Shown piece after piece: positions 10,458-21,000 of a stretch of 54,233 nucleotides of DNA (positions are counted from its first letter, which is position 1; every line of letters begins with the position of its first letter). Both the position numbers and the translations under genes were made by a program. The notes below the pieces were generated by a model that was not told where the DNA came from, ran no database searches, and was given only the letters and a program-made list of their open reading frames with translations. The DNA is from Balamuthia mandrillaris (taxonomy: Eukaryota; Discosea; Longamoebia; Balamuthiidae), in assembly GCA_031835245.1 (NCBI GenBank), contig JAVKOQ010000344.1, positions 1 to 54,233 on the forward strand, in the 5' to 3' direction.

Positions 10458-10530
10458 CGCCAGGCGTGGGGCTCGAACCCACGACCACAAGATTAAGAGT
10501 CTTGCGCTCTACCGACTGAGCTAGCCCGGC
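10458..10530 (-). tRNA. tRNA-Lys (anticodon CUU)
   Basis: The acceptor stem GCCGGGC pairs with GCCTGGC and the discriminator is G. The D arm is GCTCAGTCGGTAGAGC. The anticodon stem CAAGA/TCTTG has loop CTCTTAA, so the anticodon is CTT. The T arm is GTGGGTTCGAGCCCCAC. All are typical of eukaryotic tRNA-Lys, and there is no intron. Confidence 0.95.
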
Positions 10531-11066
10531 TTCTTGCCTTCTGGTTGGGCAAGGTTGGTTCAAGGAACGGAGTTCGATTACTCCGATCGGAGTACCACAA
10601 CAACTCCGCAATCTCCCCCTCCCACCCACGAACGAGCACAGAGAGCTAAGATGCAAGTATATTATTATATTATTGTGAGACTTTGTGGAGAAAAGAGGTT
10701 TCGCGTGCGTGTGCTCAGAGGCCATGCGTTTAAAAGCGGTACAAACCAAGGACAGAACCAAAAGGTCTTCCACGCCCACATGGACGAAGATAAACCCCAC
10801 CACCACCACCTCTTCCGCCAGCAACTCGGCGGTAAATAGCTTGTGCCCCTTCAAGAAACATCTCCACCAATGGCAGCCAGCCTTTTTTTTTGTTGTCCTG
10901 GGACCGGTCATGTCCCAAGCCATGCCTGCCTCTCAACTATAAAAAAAAAATCTAACCCCTCCATACTTTCTTTCTCTTTTTCTTTTCCTCCACGCCTAAC
11001 AACACTCTCACAACCACTTACTTGCTAACAAACACAAAATCTTTGACGAATACAAGCGATCACGCC
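10531..11066. other. Spacer between tRNA-Lys and the small secreted-protein gene
   Basis: Contains the perfect 16-base palindrome TACTCCGATCGGAGTA at 10579-10594, 48 bases upstream of tRNA-Lys on the minus strand. No supported gene. A TATAAAAA box at about 10938 belongs to the next gene. Confidence 0.6.
10938..10945 (+). promoter_or_regulatory. Candidate TATA box
   Basis: CTATAAAAAA lies 129 bases before the start codon of the small secreted protein, within a mostly non-repetitive promoter stretch. Confidence 0.45.
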
Positions 11067-11330
11067 ATGAAGACCTTGGCTGTGCTGTTCATGACCCTCA
11101 TCTTCACCGGCCTCATCGTACGAAGCGCTGAGGCTGGACCAGTCGCCTACGGCGTGTGCCAGGCTGGCTGCTCTGCTCTTGTGGTAAAGTGCTACGCGGC
11201 CGCTGGTGTGGTCTTTGGTACCATCACTGCTGGAGCTGGCACCCCTGCTGTGATACTTGGCTGCAACGCCGCTTTCGGATTGTGCAGCGCCAACTGCGCT
11301 ATTGTGGCCTTGACTGCGCCGACTCCTTGA
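11067..11330 (+). CDS. Small secreted cysteine-containing protein
   Basis: An 87-residue single-exon product. Residues 1-24 form a clear signal peptide (MKTLAVLFMTLIFTGLIV, cleavage near AEA-GP). The mature part is small, rich in Ala and Gly, and has six Cys in paired spacing: YGVCQAGC, VKCYAAAG, LGCNAAFGLCSANC. This looks like a widespread family of short uncharacterised eukaryotic proteins starting GP-AYG-CQ-GC. The middle is hydrophobic enough that it could insert in membranes. A TATA box lies upstream. Function unknown; an extracellular or vacuolar role is inferred from the signal peptide. Confidence 0.8.
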   Translation: MKTLAVLFMTLIFTGLIVRSAEAGPVAYGVCQAGCSALVVKCYAAAGVVFGTITAGAGTPAVILGCNAAFGLCSANCAIVALTAPTP

Positions 11331-11614
11331 AACAGCAGGTCGAAGAACCAGGAAAGTTAAAAAAAAAAAAACAGAGCTAGCACATACTTTTTACATATGG
11401 CTTTTGTTTTTACAAAAAAAAAAAAAGAAATAGGTTTCTTTTCTTTTTTTACTTTGTTTTTTTAACTTTCCTGTTTCTTTGACTTGTGCCGTAGCCTAAA
11501 CAAAAGAAGATCCTTCTCCTCGTGTTCTCGAAACATCCTCCGTCCATCTTCTCTTTCTTGCTTCGCTTGCCGTTTTATTTTTGTCGAATCAAACGAAATC
11601 GCAATGCAATGTCG
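11331..11614. other. AT-rich spacer
   Basis: Poly-A and poly-T tracts. Both flanking genes end here, so this is a convergent 3' region. No gene seen. Confidence 0.5.
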
Positions 11615-12454
11615 TCATGAGATTCGTTTCCCATGTGTATATTTTAGAATCAAACCATATCCGTTTCCTTCTTCAGTCTTTCGATCTTCTTTTATTTGTT
11701 TTAATGCTATTTCATTTTCTTTTTCTTGTATCTCTTCTTCTTTTTGTTCTTCTTGTTCTTGTTCTTCTTGTTCTTCTTCTTGTTCTTCTTCTTGTTCTTC
11801 TTGTTCTTGTTCTTGTTCTTCTTCTTCTTCTTCTTCTTCTTCTTCTTCTTCTTCTTCTTCTTCTTCTTCTTCTTCTTGTCCAGCACCATACTCCGCCTCT
11901 TCTTCTTCTTGTAGGCGTTCTGCATTGGAGTTGTCCTCCTCTTCTACCTGTTCCTCGTCGACTTGGCCATCACTTGCCGTGATTTGAGCAAAGTAGGGTG
12001 TCCATTCCTCCTTAATACAACCATCCAAGTTGTCCACAAACTTCACCACCTTGAACTGTTTGAAAGGATGAAACATCAGTTCCATGCCATGAGCCTCCAC
12101 GCTCAGCATGCTCACCTCCACCACCTCCGCCATCTCCTTCAACAGCTCCACCTCATCCTCGCTCTGCTGAGGCTGCCAAGAACAGGTCTCTCAGCCCCAC
12201 CCCAACCACTCGCTTTTGTTCTTCCGTCAGTTCCTCGAACATCTGTCTCCGCAAAGCGGGTGCAACCGACCGCAGAGGAGGAAGCCGTGCACCACGTTGC
12301 GGAGGAAGAGCTGGTCCTGCCGCTCCGCCGGGCTGAGCAGGCAGGTTATCTTGCTCTCCTCCCAGGAAACGGTGCCGTCCTCTGCCACATGGCACCATCT
12401 CGCCGTGGCTTGTTGTTCCTTCTCTGTGCAAGTCTTGGCCCGTTTGCTCTCCAT
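11615..12454 (-). CDS. Uncharacterised acidic protein
   Basis: Best model: exon 12296-12454 (starting MESKRAKTC, with WCHVAEDGTVSWEE) spliced in phase 0 to 11615-12172 (EDEVELLKEMAEVVEVSML ... VDNLDGCIKEEWTPYFAQI), about 238 residues. The C-terminal third contains about 50 mostly Glu/Gln residues encoded by a TTC/TTG array. The proposed intron (12173-12295) is GC-rich, unlike other introns here. In another frame it reads MFEELTEEQKR and GLRDLFLAAS, which looks coding. An alternative transcript or a different junction is therefore possible. I do not recognise a domain. Confidence 0.45.
11740..11878. repeat. TTC/TTG trinucleotide array inside coding sequence
   Basis: Mixed TTCTTG hexamers and TTC triplets. 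On the minus strand they encode a Glu/Gln tract of the acidic protein. Confidence 0.85.
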
Positions 12455-12752
12455 TCCTTCTCTTAAACTGGTTCTGGTGTTGCTGCTCTATGCCCTGTCT
12501 CTTTGAGCTATGTGTGCAATGGCGCATTGTTGTGTAATGGTCTGCGTTGGCCTGTAATGGTTTTCTTCTTGGATAAAAAATTTGAAGACTGGACTGAGAG
12601 GAAAATAGGGAAGAGCGCAAGGCAGACAGCAGGCAAGTATTGGGCTCGGGCTTCTTTGTTTCATCATAATAAATAAGAGGAAAGGCTTCCGAATCATGGG
12701 ACCAACAACAAGGAGTAAGCCCCTATAACAGAAAAATATAAAATGTTGTTTT

Positions 12753-13646
12753 TCACTGGCTTTTTTTGGTTTCCTTCTTCTTCTTCTTGCTGTCAGAGTC
12801 CGATGAGGCAGCTGCTGAGGAAGAAGTCTCTTCTTGCTCGTCGGTTGTGGAAGCGGGTTGTTCTTGTGGCTGTTGTTCTTCTTGTTGTTGCTGGAAAAGA
12901 CTGAAGAAGAAAGTAAATAAACGTTAACAGCAGGAAGAGAAGAAAAACAAAAAACAGAAATGAAATGAATGAAGAATGATGAATCGAGAAGGGTAGAAGA
13001 AGAACGGGAAGAACAAGAAGAACAACAGAAAGCAAGAGCTGTACGCACGCTGCAAACGGACTAGGTTCAGGAGCAAACGGGCGTTGGAGAGGTCCCTCTG
13101 GAACCGCTCCCAGGAGGTACAGCTGGAACAGGGGCAGGTTATAGACGGCCATTGGGGCCAACACCGCCTGGATGAAGAGAGGGGGGCAGAGTGCCCACTT
13201 GTAGTGTATGAAGCCGCAAATGGCGGAGACGATCAGCACCTGTTGCACAAACTTGCGCAGCTCTGACAGGTCGTATTGCTCCACCGTCATTTCCTTCGGT
13301 TCTGCGGGCCTGTTGTTGTGTTTGCACATCACAAAGATGAATATTTTATTGGAGTCAGTGCCAATCGAAAGAGCGGAAGGGAAAAAAATGAGTAGTGAGA
13401 AAGAAAAACGCACGTGTCAGGAGTGGGAGCGCCCCAGGGTTGGGCAGCAGGAGGGACAGTGACCTTGTCCTGTTGCTTCCGGCTGGTGATGAGGAAGTAG
13501 AGCAGAGTAGCGACCAAGAGCTGGGCGATCTGGGTGGTGATGAAGCCTGCCCGAAGGTAGAACACGTTGGTGGGGTCTTCAAAGTCTATTTTTTGCATCA
13601 CAAAAATAGCGGGCAGGATCATCAAGCTCTTCATCATTTGTGCCAT
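12753..13646 (-). CDS. SND3: SND3/PHO88-family ER protein
   Basis: Component of the SRP-independent ER targeting route (Snd3, also called Pho88 in yeast), which helps insert membrane proteins. Exons 13414-13646, 13049-13309 and 12753-12900 close in phase to 213 residues. Family landmarks are FVMQKIDFEDPTNVFYLR near the N-terminus, a first membrane helix (LLVATLLYFLI), TVEQYDLSELRKFVQQ, a second hydrophobic segment (VLIVSAICGFIHYKW), and the loop CPPLFIQAVL followed by PLQRPFAPEPSPF. The tail is Gln/Ser-rich and ends KKKKETKKSQ, a basic cytosolic end as in yeast. A TGTCGACA palindrome lies 190 bases upstream. Confidence 0.9.
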
Positions 13647-13935
13647 TTGTGTACTGTCTGTGTGGGTGTGTAGTGTGTGGGTGTGTGTTGGGTTTTGTCT
13701 TTTCTTTCTTCTCTTTCTTTTTTCTTTTTTCTTTCTTCTCTTTTTTTTTCTTTGTTGGCGACTTTTTTGACGTGGCAGAGAATGAATGCACCAATCAAAA
13801 ATCAAAATTTGAGGCAGAGATCATTTGATCTACCATGTCGACAAAATCCAGTGACACGTCATACGATGACGTGGTGTCTACAAATATTATTCACAGCAGG
13901 AAAAGGATTGGAGAGAGAGAGAGAGAGAGGCGCAT

Positions 13936-14980
13936 TCAGCGCCAACCCTTGCTTGCGATCTCGGCTTTGCGTTCTGAGGATTTCGAGGCTGTGGCGGCAT
14001 CCTCCAGGAACTTCCACTGCCAAGCTCTTTGTGCGGACATGTGTTGGTTCACAGCAGCCAGGTGGCCCAGACTGAAGGTATTCGCTGTGACCGCTCCGTG
14101 AATGCCCTCTCCCTCTGCATCTGCGCCGATGAACGGCTTTGCGGCTGCATTGGTAAGTTGCAGCTTGTGAGCGTATAGCTCCGTTGTAAGAGCGGTGTGC
14201 TCTTTCAGTGTGAGGTCCAGAAATTGTGTCAGTTGCTCCGCAACTTGGATTGGCTGTTTGAGAATGAGCATCATACAATATCTACAAGAAACAAAGAAAG
14301 AAACGACAAGAAAAAACAACAACGGAATAGAAGGAAAGAAACTACAAAAACTATTTGAAAGAAAGTACAAGACATAAATATAGAAGGAGAACAGGAACGT
14401 ACGTCAGCAGCATAGTGAATCACCAGGTAGTCATCAGGCGATAACGTTTGTAGCTGTTGATTGAGCAACGTCAAGGAGCGTTCCATTTGCCTTAATGCTA
14501 AGGTGATATCTTGCTTCAGTTGATAGACTCGTGGTGCAGCCTCTAATGTATGTAAGTGAATGAACATCAAACAGAAACATAAAGAGAGTCAATAACAGCA
14601 TGTTTAAAAAAAAAACGAGAAAGGGACGAAAAAAATAACATAGAAGCATTCAGGAACCTTTTGGGGTGCGATAGAAGATGATAGGCTTAAACAGAGTTTG
14701 CGCCTCCGCCAACAAGTGAAACACTTGATCCGACAAGTCAGGATAATGCCTCAAGTCGTATTGATAGTCCAGTGAGAAGTTGTGGAATAAAACCGGAGAG
14801 GGGGTTGTCCCAAAGGTCATAAACTCTTTGGTGATTTGTTGTGGTAGTTGTCGCTTAGCAGACTTGTACACATCGAGTGGGCCTTTTGTCCAACAACTAG
14901 ATTAGCATAGCAAAAGAGAAGGAAATGAAAGAAAGCATAAAAGAAAGAAAGAAAGAAAGAAACGACAAGAAAGAAACGAC

Positions 14981-15060
<80 letters not shown>

Positions 15061-15094
15061 AACGACAAGAAAGAAACGACAAGAAAGAAACGAC

Positions 15095-15166
<72 letters not shown>

Positions 15167-15844
15167 AACAATAAGAAACAACAAAAACAGAAAGAAGAAC
15201 AACAGAATCAAAAAAACAAAAAAAAAGCATGAGAAAGTGAAGCGTTAAACACAACAAACAAACAAAAATGGACGCCAAACGAACCACTGCCCCACAAAGC
15301 CTCAAAACCGGCCGCAAGCGGGCTGTCGCCAGCAAGCACTCGAGCTCGTGTGCCCAGCGCGTTCGCGATGGCCTCCACGATGCCCTCCGGGACGTTGCCT
15401 TCCGCGCCAAGCACCATCACCAGCTGCCGTGGAAAGTTGGCGTGGGTGACGGCATCGTTGTCCAGATAGTTTCTTTGGTAGAACGAGGTGTCAGAGTACA
15501 GCGGATAATTGCTGATGGAACAACGTAAACCCTGTTTTTTTTTTTTTGTTTTTTGTTTTGCGTTAGAGAAAGTAAAAACGAAGGAAGAAGAAGAAGAAGA
15601 AGAAAGAAGAAGAAGAGGAACAGGAACAGGAACAGGAACATACCACTTCGGAGAGAGCAGAGGAGGACAGAAAGGTCGGTGAACTTTTGAGCGAAGCCAG
15701 CTTTTCTTGCAACACAGCGAGCCTGTACTTCACCTCCTCCACCTCATCCGTGGGCACAGACGACTGGGAGGTATAAACCAGAACGATCACGAGGAACACA
15801 GCCAAGAGGGACAGCCCCAGCTTCCTGTCGGCCACAGCAGGCAT
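13936..15844 (-). CDS. Unrecognised type II membrane protein
   Basis: Exons 15644-15844, 15260-15531, 14658-14896, 14403-14542 and 13936-14253 close in phase to 389 residues. A single N-terminal membrane helix (LGLSLLAVFLVIVLVYT, residues 9-25) is followed by a short coiled coil (EEVKYRLAVLQEKLASL). The rest is soluble, with LYSDTSFYQRNYLDND, FPRQLVMVLGAEGN, YDLRHYPDLSDQVFHLL, a helical stretch (DITLALRQMERSLTLLNQQL) and a C-terminal SLGHLAAVNQHMS. The topology resembles Golgi or ER lumenal enzymes, but I see no DxD or other catalytic signature. The third intron acceptor inside a Gln/Pro reading is chosen for phase. Confidence 0.6.
14937..15172. repeat. (GAAA)n tetranucleotide array in an intron
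   Basis: More than 50 GAAA units interrupted five times by GAAACGACAA, in the second intron of the type II membrane protein gene. It is TTTC-rich on the sense strand. Confidence 0.9.
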
Positions 15845-15985
15845 CTTCGTTCTGTTTGTTTTTTTTTTCTAACATAACTTTAATGACCCCTCAATAATTA
15901 ATTAATATTTTGAAAAATCAACGGAATTTCTATGATTTTCCGATCGGGCAGATTATAATAATTGTGAATTTGTTTCGTGTCGTCC

Positions 15986-17401
15986 TTACAAATAAACGAG
16001 GCCATGTTCTCCCAGCAGTGCTTGGTATTGCTGCTTGGCCGGGTTGCTAAGCATCCTTGTTTGTTGTTCTTGCAGCAGCGGGCAGCCGTGCTTGATAATC
16101 CATGTGACGACCTCCCAGCGTTGACCCAACGCCGCTGCAAAGCATGTTGTGTTCCCCCAAGGGCATCCCTGTTCGTGCAGCCACATCACCGCCTCCAACT
16201 TTCCAGCCGCTGCTGCGTTGGTGCAGCTGATCTCATCCCAAGGGCAACCGTTCGCTCTGAGCCACTTGAGCACCTCCAAATGTCCACTCAACGCAGCGCT
16301 GGCAGGGGTCGTTGCGTCCCAAGGACAACCGTTCTCTCTGAGCCATTTGAGCACTTCCAAATGCCCCGCCATGGCCGCGCAGCTGCACGTGTTTGCGTCC
16401 CAGGGATAACCGTTCGCATGAGTCCATTGAAGCATTTCTACATCACCTCTCGTAGCAGCCCACCACGTTGCGCTGCTTTGTTTTAAGCAGCCATGCATGG
16501 TGCCCCACTTGAGTGCCTCCAGGTTTCCTACTCTTGCTGCAGCGGAACCCAGATGCTGCAAACGTTCCAGCGTCAAGAGGCCCTTGTCGCAAAGCCACTG
16601 CAACGCCTCGGCATTTGCTTGTCCCATCACAAGTTCACTTATGGCTACGTTTCTCCAAGCACCAGGTTTGGTCGCCAACAACCAGTCCAACACATCCAAG
16701 CGGCCACCAAAAGCTGCTGCCTCACAGGTGTCAGTGCCCCAAGGGCAGCCATGCACATGCAACCATTTCAAAGCGTCCAGATGGCCTTGCTTTGCAGCGC
16801 TCACACACGCCGTTTCGTCGCTGAGTGCAAAGCCTTGTCCGTGCAACCATCGCAAGACATCCAGGCGACCAGCTGAAGCAGCAGCAGCGACCCACTCCCA
16901 CTGCCCATTGTCCCGTCGAACGCTTTTCTTCAAGACTAGCCACTCCACCACTTCGATGCTGCCCTCAGCTGCTGCGGCGTGGATGGTGTAAGCCAAGGGA
17001 TAGTCTTTCAACAAAGTGTAGCCGTCGCTTCCAACGGCCCACTTCAAGAGGGGAAGATGGCGGAAGAGAGTGTGGTGAGGCACCACGTGGCGAAGTGCTT
17101 CTGGGCAGCAGCGAAACCATCGGTGGCAGGTCCTCGCGGCTACTGCGGCTCCATCTTCAGGCAGGAAGTTGAAGATGTGGCAGAGAAGTTCCTCTGGGAG
17201 CAGCTCTTCTATCCAGCAACGCTTTTGGGCGAAGGTCACCGGTTGTTCCTCTCCCAGGGCAGAAGCCTCCCGCGGTGCACCAGAGGAAGAAGAGCGTGAG
17301 CGCCGCTTTGTTTCGCGTCGTCGCTTCTTGTGAGGCGAGGGTGGAAGACGTGACTTTTGTGCTCCGTCTTTGTCTTTCTTGTGCTTCCTCTTGTTCTGCA
17401 T
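15986..17401 (-). CDS. F-box and ankyrin-type repeat protein
   Basis: Intronless, 471 residues from the ATG at 17401. The basic N-terminus contains KKRRRETKRRSRS, a likely nuclear signal. At about residues 75-115 is an F-box (IEELLPEELLCHIFNFLPEDG), which should bind SKP1. It is followed by about eleven ankyrin-type units of 25-28 residues with consensus G-LEVLKWLR-NGCPWD. The most regular copies are between 16120 and 16450. This repeat flavour is abundant in giant viruses and in amoebae. The probable role is substrate adaptor of an SCF ubiquitin ligase. No frame break is seen. Confidence 0.85.
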   Translation of the reverse strand: MQNKRKHKKDKDGAQKSRLPPSPHKKRRRETKRRSRSSSSGAPREASALGEEQPVTFAQKRCWIEELLPEELLCHIFNFLPEDGAAVAARTCHRWFRCCPEALRHVVPHHTLFRHLPLLKWAVGSDGYTLLKDYPLAYTIHAAAAEGSIEVVEWLVLKKSVRRDNGQWEWVAAAASAGRLDVLRWLHGQGFALSDETACVSAAKQGHLDALKWLHVHGCPWGTDTCEAAAFGGRLDVLDWLLATKPGAWRNVAISELVMGQANAEALQWLCDKGLLTLERLQHLGSAAARVGNLEALKWGTMHGCLKQSSATWWAATRGDVEMLQWTHANGYPWDANTCSCAAMAGHLEVLKWLRENGCPWDATTPASAALSGHLEVLKWLRANGCPWDEISCTNAAAAGKLEAVMWLHEQGCPWGNTTCFAAALGQRWEVVTWIIKHGCPLLQEQQTRMLSNPAKQQYQALLGEHGLVYL

Positions 17402-17464
17402 GCCCTCCCTCTTCTCTTGTTTCCTCTTTCTTCTCTCAGGCAACAAAAAAAAAAGCACAAAGAG

Positions 17465-17512
<48 letters not shown>

Positions 17513-17786
17513 GGTTGCTTCACCAAGCGAGAGAGAGAGAGAGAAGAGGAGTTTGTTGTTCGCGTTTTGTTTAATATCTCATGGCAAGAGCATCCTCCTC
17601 CTCTCCACCGCACACCACGGGTGCTGGTGCCTAAGGGCAACCAAGCAGCCGTGATGACGTTATGTTCCCGTCGTTTAGGCCTAAACGGGGTTTTGCTCGT
17701 TGTTCCGGTAGGAGGGAGAGGGGGAGGGGGAGGGTCCGCATAAGCAACAACACCAAGCCCCAAAGGTTAAGCCGAGCCGCGCACAA
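17402..17786. other. Divergent promoter region before the copia element
   Basis: GA microsatellites at 17466-17510 and 17528-17545, the perfect 16-base palindrome CGTTTAGGCCTAAACG at 17672-17687, and a G-rich GGGAGGGGGAGGG tract near 17712-17734. Before the insertion this joined the DUF1295 gene. Confidence 0.6.
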
Positions 17787-17976
17787 TGTTAATTGAGTGA
17801 CCCCTCATCTCATTACCCCACATAAGGAAGGAACGAACACGAACACGATAACACGAAACCACCATAAGGACCACGATACCAATCCTTTTTATACCAACAC
17901 TATCTTTATGTTTATCTCTACAGTTACAGACTACAATACATACTCTTTTCCCATATACCTATTTACTCTGCTAACA
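17787..17976 (+). repeat. 5' LTR of the copia element
   Basis: Starts TGTTAATTGAG and ends CTGCTAACA, with the usual TG...CA ends. A TTTTTATACC stretch at about 17886 is a candidate TATA element of the element's promoter. Confidence 0.96.
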
Positions 17977-17993
17977 GGTTATGGGCCCACAGT
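17977..17993 (+). other. Primer binding site complementary to the tRNA-iMet anticodon arm
   Basis: GGTTATGGGCCCACAG begins right after the 5' LTR. It is complementary to the GGGCCCATAACC anticodon arm of initiator tRNA-Met, the half-tRNA priming known for Drosophila copia, rather than to the tRNA 3' end. Confidence 0.7.
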
Positions 17994-18040
17994 CAAACTA
18001 AAACCGCTACACTCACAATCTCCTTCAAACACACTGCACG

Positions 18041-21000
18041 ATGGGCAAGTTGAAAATCAAACCGTTCGACGGACATGGATTCCAGGATTGGAAATGCCAG
18101 ATGAGAACGCTCTTGAAGAGCAAGGGCGTATGGGGCTACGTCGACGGAACGATAACCATAGGAGCCAGCAGCAGCAAAAAGCAGGAAGACATCGAGTTTA
18201 ATCCGGCGAACGACGCCATAGCCAGCGGTTTGATCTGTAGCTGTCTCACCCTACCACTCTTGAGACGGGTGACGAACCTTGAAAGCGCGAAAGAACAGTG
18301 GGATAGGCTTTGCGAGAAATACGACAAGGCCGACGCCACTAGAAGGACCGAGCTCCGCACCAAACTTGCTACGAAAATGAGGGACAATCAGGACCTCGAC
18401 AAACACCTCGATAAGTTCGACAGCTTGATCGGCGAGGCGGACCTAATCTTCAGCAACGCTTCGATACCTGAGGACGAAAAGATCCACTACCTCCTAAACA
18501 GCTTACCAGAAAGCCTGGAGCACGTCTCTTCTTCGCTAACGCTATCCTTGAAGGACAGCAGCACCTACGAGGAGATATTGGACAAACTTAGACTCGAAGC
18601 TGCCCGAAAGAAAAGCAAGTTCGACGGCAAAGGCGAATCAATCATGTACGGACGCCATAGACAACGTGGAAACAGAAAGGACCACGGTCGCCGAGAGAAG
18701 AAAGATAAAGATATCGAGTGCTACAAGTGCCATGGATTTGGACACATAGCGAAGAACTGCCGCAGTCAGAACGGTAGTAAGAAAAAGAAAGGAGAGCGAA
18801 TGATGAACGTGTCGCTCAAAGGAGGATCACCAACCGGAGACATAATCTTGGACTCCGGAGCATCCTGCCACATGACGGGTAACAAAGGCCTGCTAACGGA
18901 CTGTAAGCCAACAAAACCAACCAAGGTCTACTTTGCAAACGGCGAAAAGATAACCGCCACGGAAGCTGGTAACCTACGTTATATAACAGAGACAAAGTAC
19001 GGACACGAAACGTGTGTTTTCCAAGATGTACTCTACGTCGACGGATTCGACAAAACGCTAATATCCACGACGACCCTGGACCGAAGAGGAATAACCATTT
19101 CCTCATCCGGCGGAGTCACCAGACTCAAACAGGACGGAATGGTCATCGGTATCGGAATATTGGAGGAAGACGGACTATACCACCTCCAAGGCAAACCAGA
19201 GCCGCGAAAAGAGCACGCTAATACCGCAGTGGACGAATGGCACAAACGTTTGGGCCACATCAGCATTGAAAAGCTGAAGGAACTACCGAAGATCACGAAC
19301 GGAATTGATATACCCAGCGGCGCAACCCTCGCACCGTGTACTGCCTGCCTCAAGGGCAAGCAATCCCGAAACCCCGTTAGTACAGAACCAGCCACTCGAG
19401 CCACAGAGAAGCTCGAATTAGTGCACACGGACATATGCGGACCAATGCAGACCTCCATCGGAGGGTCCAGATACTTCATTACCTTCACGGACGACCTGAC
19501 CAGACGAACCTGGGTCTACGGACTGGCCACGAAGGACGGTGCACTGGAACGATTCCAAGAATTCGAAACTTTGGCCACCAACCAAAGCGGCAAAAGGATC
19601 AAGGCACTACGAAGCGACAACGGCGGCGAATACATTAGCAAAAACTTCAGAAACCACCTACACAAGAACGGCATACAAACCCAAACGTCTGCACCCCATA
19701 CACCGGAGCAGAACGGAGTCGCTGAAAGAAAGAACAGGACGCTTATGGAGAAAGCACGATGTATGCTTCAACACGCTGACCTGGACGAGAAATATTGGGG
19801 GCCAGCCATCAATATGGCGAACTACATCACGAACCGCACCGGCACCAGCGCAGTCAACGGAATGACGCCAGAAGAAGCTTGGACTGGAAAGAAACCGTCT
19901 CTCCGACACATCCAAATCTTTGGAAGCAGAGCGTGGACGCTCATACCCAGTAACGACCGAAAGAAACTAGATGCCAAAGCGAAGGAGCTCATCTACCTTG
20001 GACCCAGCGAAACGTCTAAGGCACATACCCTCTACAACCCAAAGACAAAGAGAATTACTCTTTCACGCAACGTAAAGTTCATCCAACCTGAACGGAGCAC
20101 AATGGACGACGAGAAAGAAAAACTCACCTCCATCAAAAACAAGCCTGAGCAACCGAAGAGGATGCAAACTTCAGACCTAAGCGACAAAGAGGACTCTGAC
20201 TCAAGCGAAGATGAAGAGGAGGAAGGCGAAGACAGCGAAACTAAGGCTGATGAGAACGCAGGCGAAACCAAAGGCAAGCAACCTATCAACAGCAGCGACG
20301 GAAACGGCAAAGCCATCATCGATAAGAAGACAACCAACCCTGCATTTTCATTCCTCAAAAAGCCACGAGCAGACGGGAAACGAGCTATCACGATAACCTC
20401 GCGACTCATCGAAGAGGATCCCAAGAAGAAGAGTGCCAACCTGGTCACCTACGCGCTGATCGCAGCAATCATCGGGGAACCAAAAACCTACGAAGAAGCA
20501 ATCAACGGACCAGATCGAGAGAAGTGGCTTAAGGCGATGTCAGAAGAGTTCGAAGCTCTGATGAAGAACAAAACTTGGCGACTCGTTAAACGACCCGGAA
20601 GAGAGAGAACCATCGTCAAGAACAAATGGACATTCAGAATTAAGCGGAATGCCCACGGCGAGATCGAACGATACAAGGCCCGACTCGTTGCCAAAGGCTT
20701 CACTCAAGTGAAAGGAGTCGACTACTTCGAAGTCTATGCACCAGTCGTTCGAATGACATCGATTAGAATCATCATAGCCTTTGCGACATTCTACGACCTA
20801 GAACTCCACCAGTTGGATATTGTCACAGCATTCCTCAACGCTACCATGAAAGAAGTCATCTACATGGAGCAACCTGTAGGATTCGTCGACCCCGAGCATC
20901 CCGACGACGTCTGCCTCTTAGAAAAGGGACTATACGGCACGAAGCAAGGAGCAAGAGAGTGGAACGGAGAATTTGATAGCACTCTCGTTGACCTTGGCTT

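Noticed and set aside
10219-10923. Minus-strand frame spanning the tRNA-Lys gene
   Set aside because: It runs through a tRNA and the antisense of the hydrolase's last exon, with no domain.
11963-12466. His/Leu-rich plus-strand frame
   Set aside because: It is the antisense of the acidic-protein gene; its composition follows from GC-rich coding on the other strand.
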